Assembly (NCBI GenBank): GCA_003598175.1
Contig: QZKN01000008.1
Span: forward strand, 1 to 59,460
DNA from: Candidatus Omnitrophota bacterium
GTDB taxonomy: Bacteria > Hinthialibacterota > Hinthialibacteria > Hinthialibacterales > Hinthialibacteraceae
Direction of reading: 5' to 3'
DNA length: 59,460 bases
The notes beneath the pieces were generated by a model. The model was not told where the DNA came from. It saw only the letters and a program-made list of their open reading frames with translations, and did not search any database. Position numbers and translations under genes: made by a program. Of the stretch, positions 45,870 through 54,795 are shown piece after piece; the stretch's first letter is position 1; each line of letters starts with the position of its first letter.

Positions 45870-46604
45870 ATGGATCCTAGACTTACAACCCTTCTGGAAT
45901 TGCAGAAAGTGTTAAGCGAGCAGCAGGAAATCGAAAACGAATACAAAGTGATTCCCAACAAAAGGAACCAGCTGCTTTCTTTCATCAACAATTTGAAAGA
46001 AGAAACGAAACTCGCCGAACATAAGTTCAAACAGCACGAAGTGGAACAGAAAAACTGCGAACTGGAACTCCAACAGGGGCAGGAAACACGGGTAAAAAAA
46101 GAAGCGCAACTTCTCACGATTAAAACGAATAAGGAATATCAAGCCACACTATCCGAAATCGATGCGCTGGATCGAAAAAACACCCGCAATGATGAAAAAC
46201 TCCTCGAGTTGATCGAACTGGTGGAAAAGGAACGAGAGATTTATCACGAGAAAAAGAAAGAATTCGAGGAGAAAGAAAGCAAGTTCCATAACGAATTGAA
46301 CGAACTGGAAGAACGAGAAAAGGGACTTGCCGCGCGTCTCGAAAAAGCCAAATCCAAAACGCAAACCGTGGCTCAAAATGTGAATCCGGATCTCTACCGG
46401 CGTTTCATTCGTGTGTTTCAGGGCAAACAGGGCGTCGCCGTGGCCACGGCCAACGGCGGGCATTGCAGCGCTTGCAGTATCAAACTGACGCCGCGGACCT
46501 TACAAATGGCCAGACGCAGCCAGGATATCGTCGTCTGCGAAGGGTGTTCCCGGTTTTTGTATTGGGATGCCGCCTTGGAAGAAGATCAATCCGTTTCTCT
46601 GTAA
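45870..46604 (+). CDS. Zinc-ribbon coiled-coil protein (DUF164/C4-type)
   Basis: 244 residues. Residues 5-170 form a long antiparallel-type coiled coil ('LLELQKVLSEQQEIENEYKVI', 'ALDRKNTRNDEKLLELIELVEKE'). The C-terminal zinc ribbon has 'HCSACSIKLTPRTLQMARRSQDIVVCEGCSRFLYW' (two CxxC pairs). This is the architecture of the widespread C4-type zinc-ribbon proteins (CT398-like), thought to be nucleic-acid- or secretion-associated adaptors. The basic stretch between the CxxC pairs favours nucleic-acid binding. It lies after a terminator and starts a separate unit. Confidence 0.8.
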   Translation: MDPRLTTLLELQKVLSEQQEIENEYKVIPNKRNQLLSFINNLKEETKLAEHKFKQHEVEQKNCELELQQGQETRVKKEAQLLTIKTNKEYQATLSEIDALDRKNTRNDEKLLELIELVEKEREIYHEKKKEFEEKESKFHNELNELEEREKGLAARLEKAKSKTQTVAQNVNPDLYRRFIRVFQGKQGVAVATANGGHCSACSIKLTPRTLQMARRSQDIVVCEGCSRFLYWDAALEEDQSVSL

Positions 46605-46804
46605 ACGCTTCTGCATTCCGTCTGCATTCGTATGTGACACGATCCCGTGGAAGAGAGTCATTCTGTTTCCACGAGTTTGGCTTCTCCTCGATAAGCACTT
46701 GTTTGACGCGGCCAACCGAATTATTTTTTACATTGACGCGGTGGTGATACAATCGTTTATTTCCAGGCATGGTTGGTCGCAAAAACGCCTGATGGAGCGT
46801 GAAG

Positions 46805-48499
46805 ATGTGGACGGCACAGGACAAGAGCTTCCTTCGAGTGAAACGGTTCCATATCCTGCGGCGCTGGCGCCGGTTGAATATGGATACTCTTGTGCAAACG
46901 TTTGGATTTCTTTTATTGGTTATAATTTTTTGGGGATTGTGTTTCAGTCTGGTTGCCCGGTTGTGTGAGAACGTCAATAAAGTTGACGTAATCGGACCGA
47001 TTATCCTGAAACGAATGGTTTCTTTCGGTTTTTTTGCATTATGGATTCTTGTCACCGGCGGTCACGTTTTCACCGGTTATTCTTCCCTGTTTCGCAGCCG
47101 CGAATTACAGGGCCTGTTTTCCTCACCCTATCCCCCCCATCGTTTGTTTCGGATTCAATGCTTTGAAACGTTGATTCTTGGCGGATGGCTGCTCGGTGTA
47201 TTTTGCGTTCCCATTCTCTTTGCGTACGGTTGGAAATTACAGGCCGCTTGGTGGTATTATCCGACGGTTTTACTGGGTCTCGGCGGTTTTTTGGTTGCGG
47301 CGGGGGCGATGGGAATTCTGATCACACTTTTTGTTGCCCGTTGGATTGTTGGCAGGCCGATTCGTTCCACGTTGGCCGCCGCTGTTTTGATCGGGACATT
47401 CGTGGGACTCTTTGTTTACGGGATTACCATGAACCAAAAGTTTTTCGGCGCCATCGACGCCAATAAATTGGGAGAAACATTGGCCAACATGCGTCTTTCC
47501 TCCAATCCCTTCCTGCTCAGCCAATGGATGTCCGAGCTGATGACAGCGGCTCGAATTCAAGATGTGGGACGATCGTTGCTGTATTTGATTCTTCTCTGGG
47601 CGAGCGGATTATTTTTCATGTCCTTGGTTTTGGAATTCGGTTACCATTGGTACGCCGGCGGTTGGCTCTGGGCGCAAGAGCGAGTCGGATTATTTTATCA
47701 ACGCCGTGAACGGCATCGTTTTCGCATGAAACGGTTGTGGTTGATGCGGTTGTTTCCTCGCCGGATCGGTCCCATCGTGTATAAGGAATGCCATCTGTTT
47801 GCCCGGGACTTCTCGCAATGGGGCCAACTGGTCTTGATTTTGGTTTTGGTTTTGTTTTACGTGGCGCACACGAAAAATGTGACGTTTGAAAATCCACTCT
47901 CGCCTGCGCGGAATCATCTGGCTTTTTTCAATGTGGTTCTTCTCGGATTCATTCAGGCCACGTTATCGTTGCGTTATACGTTCCCTTCCATCAGTTTGGA
48001 AGGACGAGGATTCTGGACCGTCGTCACTTCGGAAGTGGGATTGGGCCGTTTCTATTTCACGAAATATTATTTGCACGCGAGCGTTCTGCTCGTCATCGGG
48101 CAAGGAATGGGATTCCTGCTCAATAATTTTCTGCACATTGATACGACCTTGAACTGGATTTGCGCATTCCTTTTGTTCCTGTTTGCATTTGGATTTACCA
48201 GCTGGACGTTGAGTCTGGGCGTCTTGTTTCGCAAATTCGAAGCTGCCAGCGCGGCGGATGTAACGTCCGACGTGGGGACATTGATCACGATGATCTGCAC
48301 CCTGCTTTATTTTGGCATTAGTATTGCATTCCTCGCGCGATTTGCTCTCGATCATACGCCGGGAATGAGTATCATCGATCAGCTCACCATCAATCCGGAT
48401 ATGATCCTCTACTCCACCTTGTTTCTGCTGATCCAGACCTGCGCGATCCTGTTGCCGACCGCCTACGGTTTGAAAAAGTTGAAAGAAATTTCCTATTAA
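46805..48499 (+). CDS. Putative ABC exporter permease
   Basis: 564 residues from ATG 46805, with GGAG 8 nt upstream (a GTG at 46799 is alternative). About 12 to 14 hydrophobic segments in two halves separated by a basic cytoplasmic region ('YQRRERHRFRMKRLWLMRLFPRRIGPIVYKECHLFARD'). The motif 'FRSRELQGLFSSPYPPHRLFRIQCFETL' and the later 'LEGRGFWTVVTSEVGLGRFYFTKYYL' fit the 'putative ABC exporter' permease family. As with the other permease of this window, no ATPase gene is adjacent, so the motor subunit must lie elsewhere. Substrate unknown. Confidence 0.7.
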   Translation: MWTAQDKSFLRVKRFHILRRWRRLNMDTLVQTFGFLLLVIIFWGLCFSLVARLCENVNKVDVIGPIILKRMVSFGFFALWILVTGGHVFTGYSSLFRSRELQGLFSSPYPPHRLFRIQCFETLILGGWLLGVFCVPILFAYGWKLQAAWWYYPTVLLGLGGFLVAAGAMGILITLFVARWIVGRPIRSTLAAAVLIGTFVGLFVYGITMNQKFFGAIDANKLGETLANMRLSSNPFLLSQWMSELMTAARIQDVGRSLLYLILLWASGLFFMSLVLEFGYHWYAGGWLWAQERVGLFYQRRERHRFRMKRLWLMRLFPRRIGPIVYKECHLFARDFSQWGQLVLILVLVLFYVAHTKNVTFENPLSPARNHLAFFNVVLLGFIQATLSLRYTFPSISLEGRGFWTVVTSEVGLGRFYFTKYYLHASVLLVIGQGMGFLLNNFLHIDTTLNWICAFLLFLFAFGFTSWTLSLGVLFRKFEAASAADVTSDVGTLITMICTLLYFGISIAFLARFALDHTPGMSIIDQLTINPDMILYSTLFLLIQTCAILLPTAYGLKKLKEISY

Positions 48500-48525
48500 G
48501 GGATTAAACAACCTTTGGGAAAGCC

Positions 48526-48544
48526 GTGTGCGGGATACGCACAC
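48526..48544 (+). terminator. Weak hairpin after the ABC exporter gene
   Basis: GTGTGCG (48526-48532) pairs with CGCACAC (48538-48544) across a 5-nt loop, 27 bp past the stop. Only a short T stretch follows (CGTTT), so termination here is doubtful. Confidence 0.3.
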
Positions 48545-48608
48545 ACGTTTCGGAGGGGGATCAAGCATTCTTTCCTATCGGCGTTTTCATGGAAAATGAG
48601 GAACGGCT

Positions 48609-49829
48609 TCAGGGCTCGATTTTACTCCCCACCAACCGCATCATCCGTTTATAAAATTTAAAATCGGCGCGCTGTTCCAAACGATTTCTCCATTCCTGCG
48701 CATGGGTCATTTCCTGCAGGGTGGCGGCGTAGGTTTCTTCCCACAGCTGTAAGCTCTGCTCGAGCCGAGCGACGTATTCCGGCGCCGGATCGATTTCAAA
48801 TACCGGGGGAATAACGTGGGATTCCTCTTGTTTCACCTCTTCCGGCGGTTCTTCTTCCTCCATCACTTCCGGTTCGGGCTCCGGCTCGGTGAATAGTTCT
48901 TCTGCCAACGCTTCCTCCTCCATTGATGCTTCCACCACTTCCATGGTCTCTTCTTCTACCGGTTCGGACAGATCTACTTTCTCTTCCATTGTTTCTTCCA
49001 CCGGCGGCGGCTCAACCGGTTTCGGCTCCGGTTTTCTCATCATCAGTTTGAGCAGGCCGAGCGTGACTTCGCGGTAAAATTCCATATCCGCGGTCACTTC
49101 CTCTTCATAATTCGGTTCGACCAGTTTGAGAGAGAGAGGCTCCTCTTCGCTGAAGAGATGCAAGAGAATCTTGCGGTAGGATAAGGGTTTGAACTCGTAT
49201 ATATACAATTTTTCCTGATAATAGCGATCCAATTCCTTAGCAAACTCGAAACTGCCGGGAAGGAGTTCGAGAATCAGATCCAACATTTGCAGATAGAGCC
49301 ATCGTTGAATCGATCCCACGTCGAATATGCCCACCTGCCCGCCGAATGATGCGAGATGTTCGGCGATTGCCTGATAATCCGGCAAGGCGCGCTGCGCATG
49401 TTCGGCCAGCCAGGGATGGTCTTTTCCATCATGCAAAAGCGAATAAGCGTCGCATACGCTTCGTTCCGCCGCCTCGACGAGCGGATGGCGATAAGGAAAA
49501 CTGATCACGATCCCGATGCGGGACACGCGAACCATCTCTTCCACCGCCGCGAACCGTTCTTCCGGCGGAATATGTTCCAGAACGTCCAGGGAAACCGCCA
49601 GATCGAAAGCGCCGTCCGCAAACGGAAGCGCCGTGGCGCTTCCGCGCAGTTGCTCGCCTGCCGCGTCGACCAGCGGATCGCAAATCACCCATCGATGCTG
49701 CGGCATCATGGCGCGCATTCGTCCGGGATAGCCCCCGATGTCCAACAAATGCCCATCCGGATCTGGCAGGCGCCAATTAATAAAATGTTTTATCGTTTCA
49801 CAACGTTGCCAGGCGTCAAATTCAAGCAT
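48609..49829 (-). CDS. Class I SAM methyltransferase with acidic linker and coiled tail
   Basis: 406 residues from ATG 49829, which has GGAGAAGG about 6 nt upstream; the longer frame to 49976 lacks this. The methyltransferase core is near residues 20-140: 'HLLDIGGYPGRM' (SAM-binding motif I), 'ALPFADGAFDLAVSLDVLEHIPP' and 'VRVSRIGIVISFPYRHP'. Residues about 265-355 are almost entirely Glu, Pro and Val ('EPEPEPEVMEEEEPPEEVK'), a disordered spacer. A short helical tail follows ('YVARLEQSLQLWEETYAATLQEM'), which may bind a partner. Glycan or lipid modification is a reasonable guess given the similarity to glycosylation-locus methyltransferases. Confidence 0.75.
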   Translation of the reverse strand: MLEFDAWQRCETIKHFINWRLPDPDGHLLDIGGYPGRMRAMMPQHRWVICDPLVDAAGEQLRGSATALPFADGAFDLAVSLDVLEHIPPEERFAAVEEMVRVSRIGIVISFPYRHPLVEAAERSVCDAYSLLHDGKDHPWLAEHAQRALPDYQAIAEHLASFGGQVGIFDVGSIQRWLYLQMLDLILELLPGSFEFAKELDRYYQEKLYIYEFKPLSYRKILLHLFSEEEPLSLKLVEPNYEEEVTADMEFYREVTLGLLKLMMRKPEPKPVEPPPVEETMEEKVDLSEPVEEETMEVVEASMEEEALAEELFTEPEPEPEVMEEEEPPEEVKQEESHVIPPVFEIDPAPEYVARLEQSLQLWEETYAATLQEMTHAQEWRNRLEQRADFKFYKRMMRLVGSKIEP

Positions 49830-50025
49830 ATTCCAACCTTCTCCATCGCCGCTATCACGACGGCACTTTTCGTACAACCAAGACGGCGATGTACATGTAT
49901 TATGATAGAACAACTGTTCATATTCGATAAAGGTGCACGGTAACAGAACCCCATGACTTTTGCCTCGATTCTCCAAATAAACAGGAAAATTTGAAGCGAA
50001 TGGGAAGATTTTACAAAGTTTTGCC

Positions 50026-50053
50026 TTTATATTGTGTAAATTTTTTGTATAAT
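50026..50053 (+). promoter_or_regulatory. Putative promoter of the SufR-like regulator
   Basis: TTTATA at 50026-50031 and perfect TATAAT at 50048-50053, 16 bp apart, 41 bp before the regulator start, in an AT-rich intergenic stretch. The -35 box is only four of six. Confidence 0.45.
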
Positions 50054-50094
50054 ATTAATGGATGTGAACTTTTGGTATCTACATTGGTGGGCCA

Positions 50095-50733
50095 ATGAAA
50101 GAAAAAGCGATGAAACGAGAACGTCCTGCGCGAATGGAAATTATGGGATTGCTGAAAAAGAACGGGCGAATGACCGCGCGGCAGATTGGCGAAGCGCTCG
50201 GCATCACGCCGATGGGAGCGCGCCAGCATCTGATCGCAATGGAGAAGGATAACCTGATCCTATCCGAATTCGTGCGCCAAAAAGCGGGACGTCCGACTCT
50301 TTATTATACATTATCCCAGGATTCGCAAGACTATTTTCCACAAAATTACGTTGCTCTCGTGCTCAACCTGTTGAAAGGACTGGAAGAGCTGGATGGCCGA
50401 GAAAAAATCAATGAAGTTCTGCAATTACGCCGCGAGAAATTAATGAAAGCGTACCTCCCCCAAATGAAAGGATTGAGCAACGAGGAAAAAGTCCGCCTGC
50501 TGGCCGAGCTGCGCGAACGAGATGGGTATATGGCGGAATTCGAATTGAAAGACGGCCTTTTGATATTGAAAGAACACAATTGCCCCATTTTTTCGGTCGC
50601 CAAAGAATATCCGGAAGTCTGCCGGCTCGAGTTGGAACTGTTTCGAGAGTTGCTGGATTGCCCCATCGAACGAGCGGAACATCTGATCAACGATCAACAT
50701 GCCTGCGTCTATAAAATCTTAAATAAAAAATAG
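50095..50733 (+). CDS. SufR-like winged-helix regulator with four cysteines
   Basis: 212 residues. A winged helix-turn-helix occupies about residues 12-75 ('GRMTARQIGEALGITPMGARQHLIAMEKDNLILSEFVRQKAGRPTLYYTL'). The C-terminal part carries Cys at 163, 176, 189 and 204 ('HNCPIF', 'PEVCRLE', 'LLDCPIE', 'HACVYK'), spaced C-x12-C-x12-C-x14-C as in iron-sulfur-sensing SufR-type regulators. It probably binds a cluster and represses or activates target genes in response to iron or oxidative state. No suf or isc genes are in the window, so its target is unknown. Confidence 0.8.
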   Translation: MKEKAMKRERPARMEIMGLLKKNGRMTARQIGEALGITPMGARQHLIAMEKDNLILSEFVRQKAGRPTLYYTLSQDSQDYFPQNYVALVLNLLKGLEELDGREKINEVLQLRREKLMKAYLPQMKGLSNEEKVRLLAELRERDGYMAEFELKDGLLILKEHNCPIFSVAKEYPEVCRLELELFRELLDCPIERAEHLINDQHACVYKILNKK

Positions 50734-50851
50734 AGATCGATTGGAAACAGAGAGAGATGCTTTTTCTGTATCATCCATTCGATATTTAGTGCATGGTCGG
50801 ACTGGAAAAGAAATAGGCGTCTCATTTCAACGCCGTGTGGGATGGACGTTG

Positions 50852-51982
50852 TCATTTTACCGGCCGCCAGCCCAAAGCGTCGACGGCTAGCGCGGTGTGG
50901 CCTTTGTGGCGGTCATACACTGCGTGCATATCCTCGATCGTGTCGAAATAGCCCACTATGTGAGCCGCGCTGAAGGATTCACCCGCCTTCACCGGCCTGC
51001 CGTGGATTTCCTCGATCATCACGATGATGTCGCCGGGCCGTTGACTGCACCACGCCTCATACACCACGGACGGTTCCAACGTCAAACCCGCCAGCCAGGG
51101 ACCGTCCTCGCCGGTTTCCTTATCTCGCAAATGATACGCGCGAATGAAGCGTTCCGGCGTTTGGTTTAAGTCGCGGCGATAACCGAACTTCAAATCCGGC
51201 GGGAACGGATTGAAGAACTCGCTGGAGGGAATCCGCACACCGTTGGGACCGCTCAGATAACTGAGGTACATCTCGCTGAACGTGTCGCCCTTTACGTGGC
51301 GGACGCAGCCCGGCGTGTCGTTGCGGAGAAACATCTCTTCCGAATCGTTCACGCTGTCGATCTTGTCCATCAACACGAAGTACCGTTCGCCTTGAGGAAA
51401 CACGATCCATTGCGTCCAACGTGATCCGGGTTTGCGTCCGGGGGCGGCGTATTCGTATAGATACGTGGTTTTGACCGCGATGAAATCCGCGCCGCGAATG
51501 ATTTCCGGCTGCACGGGCTTCATTCGATGACAGAGCTGCGGCCCCTCCACCATCCGTTTGCGATGGCTGCTGCCGTGGGCCATAAGAGCATAATGAATCC
51601 GCTCCGGCTCGGTCTCGTTTGTGTGCCAGGTATAGCGCCCGACTCCATGACCGTCCTTGGCGATGACCTGGTCGCTCCAGGCTTCGTCGCTGCCCGCTTC
51701 CATCAGCCAATCGATCACCATCAGGCCATCGCCGATTTCACGGAAACCGGTGCTCTTGTCGAGAAACGATCCTTTTTCGATTCCCGTCATCCAATGTTTG
51801 GGATTGTTTTTGGCAATGACGGCTTCGAGTTTGTCGGTTTCGATCTTGATACAACGCGCATCCTCGATCACACGCGCCCACTCGGTATTTTGCGGCGACT
51901 CCGCCGGCGCCGACTCTGCGCTTGCGATCACGAGGAGAAATCCAAACAACAGTCGGGAAAAGAGGGTAGAGGAAGGTCTCAT
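50852..51982 (-). CDS. Secreted protein of unknown function
   Basis: 376 residues from ATG 51982 (AAAGGAA 6 nt upstream; the first possible start is 52006). Signal peptide 'LLFGFLLVIASAESAPA|ES'. The body is beta-rich with many aromatic residues ('GVGRYTWHTNETEPERIHYALMAHGSSH', 'GSRWTQWIVFPQGERYFVLMDKIDSVND', 'EMYLSYLSGPNGVRIPSSEFFNPFPPDLKFGYRRD'). It resembles jelly-roll galactose-mutarotase or lyase-associated folds of exported sugar-processing proteins, but no catalytic set was identified. It is isolated, with nothing in operon. Confidence 0.55.
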   Translation of the reverse strand: MRPSSTLFSRLLFGFLLVIASAESAPAESPQNTEWARVIEDARCIKIETDKLEAVIAKNNPKHWMTGIEKGSFLDKSTGFREIGDGLMVIDWLMEAGSDEAWSDQVIAKDGHGVGRYTWHTNETEPERIHYALMAHGSSHRKRMVEGPQLCHRMKPVQPEIIRGADFIAVKTTYLYEYAAPGRKPGSRWTQWIVFPQGERYFVLMDKIDSVNDSEEMFLRNDTPGCVRHVKGDTFSEMYLSYLSGPNGVRIPSSEFFNPFPPDLKFGYRRDLNQTPERFIRAYHLRDKETGEDGPWLAGLTLEPSVVYEAWCSQRPGDIIVMIEEIHGRPVKAGESFSAAHIVGYFDTIEDMHAVYDRHKGHTALAVDALGWRPVK

Positions 51983-52113
51983 GAGTAGTTCCTTTATGGT
52001 AAGCATTCTTTGGTTTTAAAGCGATGGGTTGTGTTGTACGACCTATCGCTATGTTTGTAATAGAATTTATTGATCAAAAGATGTAACAAATCTTACAAAA
52101 CATGAACAATGGA

Positions 52114-52662
52114 TTAGGTCAGTTCTGTTATCCACAGTCGCAATACATTTGGCGAAGGATAAATCCTTGGAATTGTCCCCAATGAGAATGGCAGTTCAGG
52201 AACTTCCGCGAGCGGCACGCTCATGAGATCTCTTTCGCGACATATTTCGATAGCAAGTTTCAAGTAACAGCGAAGAAGCAAGATCGGCGAGAACTGATTT
52301 CTCTCGTCAAACCATTCGAGTGCGTCTCTTGCACACTTGGAACTGTTGCAGGAACGGCAAGCCCAGACCAGCTTGTCTCCGCTGTTAGCGCCACCTCGTT
52401 TAGTTGGAATTAGATGATCGATAGTCAAGTACTCACGACTTCCACAGTAGCAGCATGCTTGAGGTAGAATTATCTTCAGGCGTTCATCGTCCGCAAGTGA
52501 TCCGATGTTCATTGTTTGCTTATTAAGACCCGAGTAAAGCCGCGCGCGAATCATGAATTGCTTTCGACCGTATTTCTCGGCTTTCGCTGTGTTGGCAGCG
52601 TGCGCCATAACAAGATTTGCGTACGACCAGTGAAGTAACTCGCCAACAGTGGTGATCTCCAT
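52114..52662 (-). CDS. HNH endonuclease family protein
   Basis: 182 residues from ATG 52662. The HNH core with zinc knuckle spans about residues 68-107: 'CCYCGSREYLTIDHLIPTKRGGANSGDKLVWACRSCNSSK', containing CxxC, Asp-His-Leu-Ile-Pro and a second CxxC. The N-terminal part is helical and the C-terminal part ('LLLRCYLKLAIEICRERDL') may dimerise. Such single-domain HNH proteins occur in mobile elements, restriction systems and host genomes. No partner gene is adjacent. Confidence 0.85.
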   Translation of the reverse strand: MEITTVGELLHWSYANLVMAHAANTAKAEKYGRKQFMIRARLYSGLNKQTMNIGSLADDERLKIILPQACCYCGSREYLTIDHLIPTKRGGANSGDKLVWACRSCNSSKCARDALEWFDERNQFSPILLLRCYLKLAIEICRERDLMSVPLAEVPELPFSLGTIPRIYPSPNVLRLWITELT

Positions 52663-52677
52663 GTGATGGCCTAACAA

Positions 52678-53008
52678 TAATCAGATGAATCCGCATAAGC
52701 TAATGAGTATTGGTTTTCTGTTTACAATACATGCCATTGGACGGGTGGCAAGGGCTATGTTTCTGCCCTTGCGGATTTCCCGAACTCATCTCATAAATCC
52801 CACAAGAGCACAAAAAAACAGAGCCCTTTCCGCCCTCGCAAATATCTGATGAGGTAGAGTGTTTCACAGTTCAAGAGCCGTACCCTGGGGAAATTCTCGT
52901 TGCGCCTTCTCGATGAGTTTGTCGAACTTCCCCTATTTGTAATCTTCCTGAATTGATTGGCCCCAACGCTCATTCTCTAATTTATAAAATCAGTTGCAGT
53001 ATTTTTAC
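52678..53008. other. 331-bp spacer with a possible minus-strand gene tail
   Basis: The minus strand carries a short readable stretch around 52880-52945 ('GKFDKLIEKAQREFPQGTALEL' then stop) that looks protein-like but has stops on both sides. It may be a remnant. No promoter, terminator or complete gene is seen. Confidence 0.3.
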
Positions 53009-53449
53009 TTATTCTGTTGCTTTTATATCACGCCAGTTTCTCGCGTCCACAAAACGGGATAAATGCCCTACATTGACCGTCGCTACCACCCCTTTCACCA
53101 TCAAAGCTTGAGCGGCCAAAATCACATCACAATCCAGGGCTTTGGGATCAGCCGTTGGCTGACCGTTATTTCTGGCCTGTGCCCATAGTTCCGCTGCCTT
53201 CAACATAATCGGTGTTGTAATTGGCCGGTACCCTATTGTATTTTTGAGAATATCAAGCCGAGCAATCCCCCGTTTCTTCCCGGCGCGGAGCAGTTCGCGT
53301 CTCACTTCATAATCGGCAATCTCCGAAACATAAACATGAATTCCACGAACGATCATCGAAACCAGCCACTGAAAACATTCCTGGTTCGCGGGTGAGGCTT
53401 GTGGATTCGTGATCATCCCTAACGGACCGGCGTCAAGTAATATTATCAT
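53009..53449 (-). CDS. PIN-domain toxin (VapC-like)
   Basis: 146 residues. 'MIILLDAGPLGMITNP' has the first PIN Asp. 'VYVSEIADYEVRREL' holds the second acidic residue, and 'ADPKALDCDVILAAQALMVKGVVATVNVGHLSRFVDARNW' the third acidic pair, typical of VapC-like RNases. The partner gene lies 5 bp upstream, giving an antitoxin-first operon. Together they form a second type II toxin-antitoxin pair in the window, in the opposite gene order to the one at 35.3 kb. Confidence 0.85.
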   Translation of the reverse strand: MIILLDAGPLGMITNPQASPANQECFQWLVSMIVRGIHVYVSEIADYEVRRELLRAGKKRGIARLDILKNTIGYRPITTPIMLKAAELWAQARNNGQPTADPKALDCDVILAAQALMVKGVVATVNVGHLSRFVDARNWRDIKATE

Positions 53450-53454
53450 ATTTA

Positions 53455-53649
53455 TTAAAAAAGATTCCGCGTCGAGGGACGGTCCTCATCTAAAGATTGT
53501 TGGAGAAACGCAAACGTCTCGCGCTGTTCCTGTTCATCCCCATCCAACAAGGTCTTGAGTGAACCAATGATTTTATCAATGGTTTTGTGATGATCGGAAA
53601 TGTCGGCGATTTCATCAATACAGAGGTTTGATTGTGTTGTTTCGCTCAT
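53455..53649 (-). CDS. Putative antitoxin of the VapC-like pair
   Basis: 64 residues ('DEIADISDHHKTIDKIIGSLKTLLDGDEQEQRETFAFLQQSLDEDRPSTRNLF'). Acidic and helical, ending 5 bp before the PIN gene. Size, polarity and position fit an antitoxin. The N-terminal DNA-binding part is not of a recognised family. 'MSETTQSN' is preceded by GAGGTGAA. Confidence 0.65.
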   Translation of the reverse strand: MSETTQSNLCIDEIADISDHHKTIDKIIGSLKTLLDGDEQEQRETFAFLQQSLDEDRPSTRNLF

Positions 53650-53860
53650 AGGAATTCACCTCTATCATTCAGCTTATCTCAATTCCGGTTCGCAATCAAA
53701 CCTTCCTATCCGCAAGACCGAAACTCAAAAACACAAATCGAAGCGGCTTATTCCATATACAGACATAATTTCCTCTTCAATTATCCGGCCAGTCGGATTC
53801 GGTGGAAAATTGGCTGAGTTATTTCGTCATGAAAAATCACCTGATTTTTTCCCCTATACT

Positions 53861-53905
53861 TCATCCTTGCGATTTTAAACTCCGATGTTAAAATTGCAAG
53901 GATGA
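53861..53905. repeat. 18-bp inverted repeat with 9-nt loop
   Basis: Arms 53861-53878 and 53888-53905 are complementary at 17 of 18 positions, the single exception a G-T pair. No T run follows, so it is not a usual terminator. The first codon of the remnant at 53902 lies inside the right arm. It may be an end of a lost mobile element or a transcript-stabilising hairpin. Confidence 0.6.
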
Positions 53906-54091
53906 TAGAACGAACCTTGAAACAAGCAATCGAAGCCGGTTTAGCGAACCATCATACTAAATCCTTCGGAGCGTTTTGTCGTGTATAACGGAAACGAAAC
54001 GTTTCCTCTCCCGCATCAGGTAACCGCCATCGGCTTGGCGGATTTCTTACATCGATTGAAAAGTCGCGCCAGTGAAAAACCGAACGAATAA
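53902..54091 (+). pseudogene. Frameshifted small gene remnant
   Basis: Two adjoining frames read as one protein: 'MIERTLKQAIEAGLANHHTK' 'SFGAFCRV' (ends TAA at 53987), continued in the +1 frame by 'VYNGNETFPLPHQVTAIGLA' 'DFLHRLKSRASEKPNE' and TAA at 54089-54091. The shift falls around 53981. The family is not recognised. It lies between the second toxin-antitoxin pair and an IS remnant, in decayed accessory DNA. Confidence 0.5.
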
Positions 54092-54300
54092 GATTCGGCA
54101 ATATGATGATCTTGACCACATAAAATCGTGTTAGTTGGGTTCAGTCGTTTTAAACCTTCATTTATCGGATATTTCCCCCTATCCAATAATATGAATCAAA
54201 AGGAATCGAGCGGATAGGTGTATCTTGGTCTCAAAACGTAGACACGAATAGTTTGTATATAATCCTTGATTGTATTGTGAAACCATGCATATTAGTAGTC

Positions 54301-54744
54301 ATGCATATCGCCAAACCCATTCGCACATCCAAAAACGACAATATCTATCGGAGCATCCTTTTGCGGGAATCCTATCGCAAGAACGGCAAGGTCAAAAATC
54401 GCACCATTGCCAATTTAAGGCATTGTATACCCGAAGAAGTGGCCGCCATCGAATTCGCCCTCAACCATAAAGGCGACTTCGCGGCGTTGCCCCAGACGCT
54501 TCCCTCCCTCCGGTTGCAACAAGGATTTTCGGGGGGAGCGGTTTACTCGCCAAACGTCTGGGAATTGAGGACGCCTTGGGAACCGGTCGGGAAGGAAAAC
54601 TCGTGTCAAAAGATTCCAACGCCGAGAGAAGATTCGCAACAACTCCTCCAGGCGTTACAAATTAAATTACCGGAGGTTCTTCCGTGCAGAAATGTTCGTG
54701 TAGTCACGAGAAAAAAATTGCAGGATCAGCGCAAATCCCTTTAA
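54301..54744 (+). pseudogene. Internally deleted transposase remnant (IS1634/IS4 type)
   Basis: The start is a normal transposase N-terminus ('IYRSILLRESYRKNGKVKNRTIANLRHCIPEEVAAIEFAL'). It then passes, with a frame change, through 'GLLAKRLGIEDALGTGREGKL' (readable in the +1 frame near 54540-54605) directly to the final residues of such enzymes ('LQIKLPEVLPCRNVRVVTRKKLQDQRKSL'). The whole DDE catalytic core is missing. It is a different subgroup from the element at 3.7-5.2 kb. The remaining 147-codon frame is only partly in the original frame. Confidence 0.8.
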
Positions 54745-54795
54745 AATCAATCACTTACTGCACAGTCTCACTTTCCGCTTTGGGGTGAAGACCGG

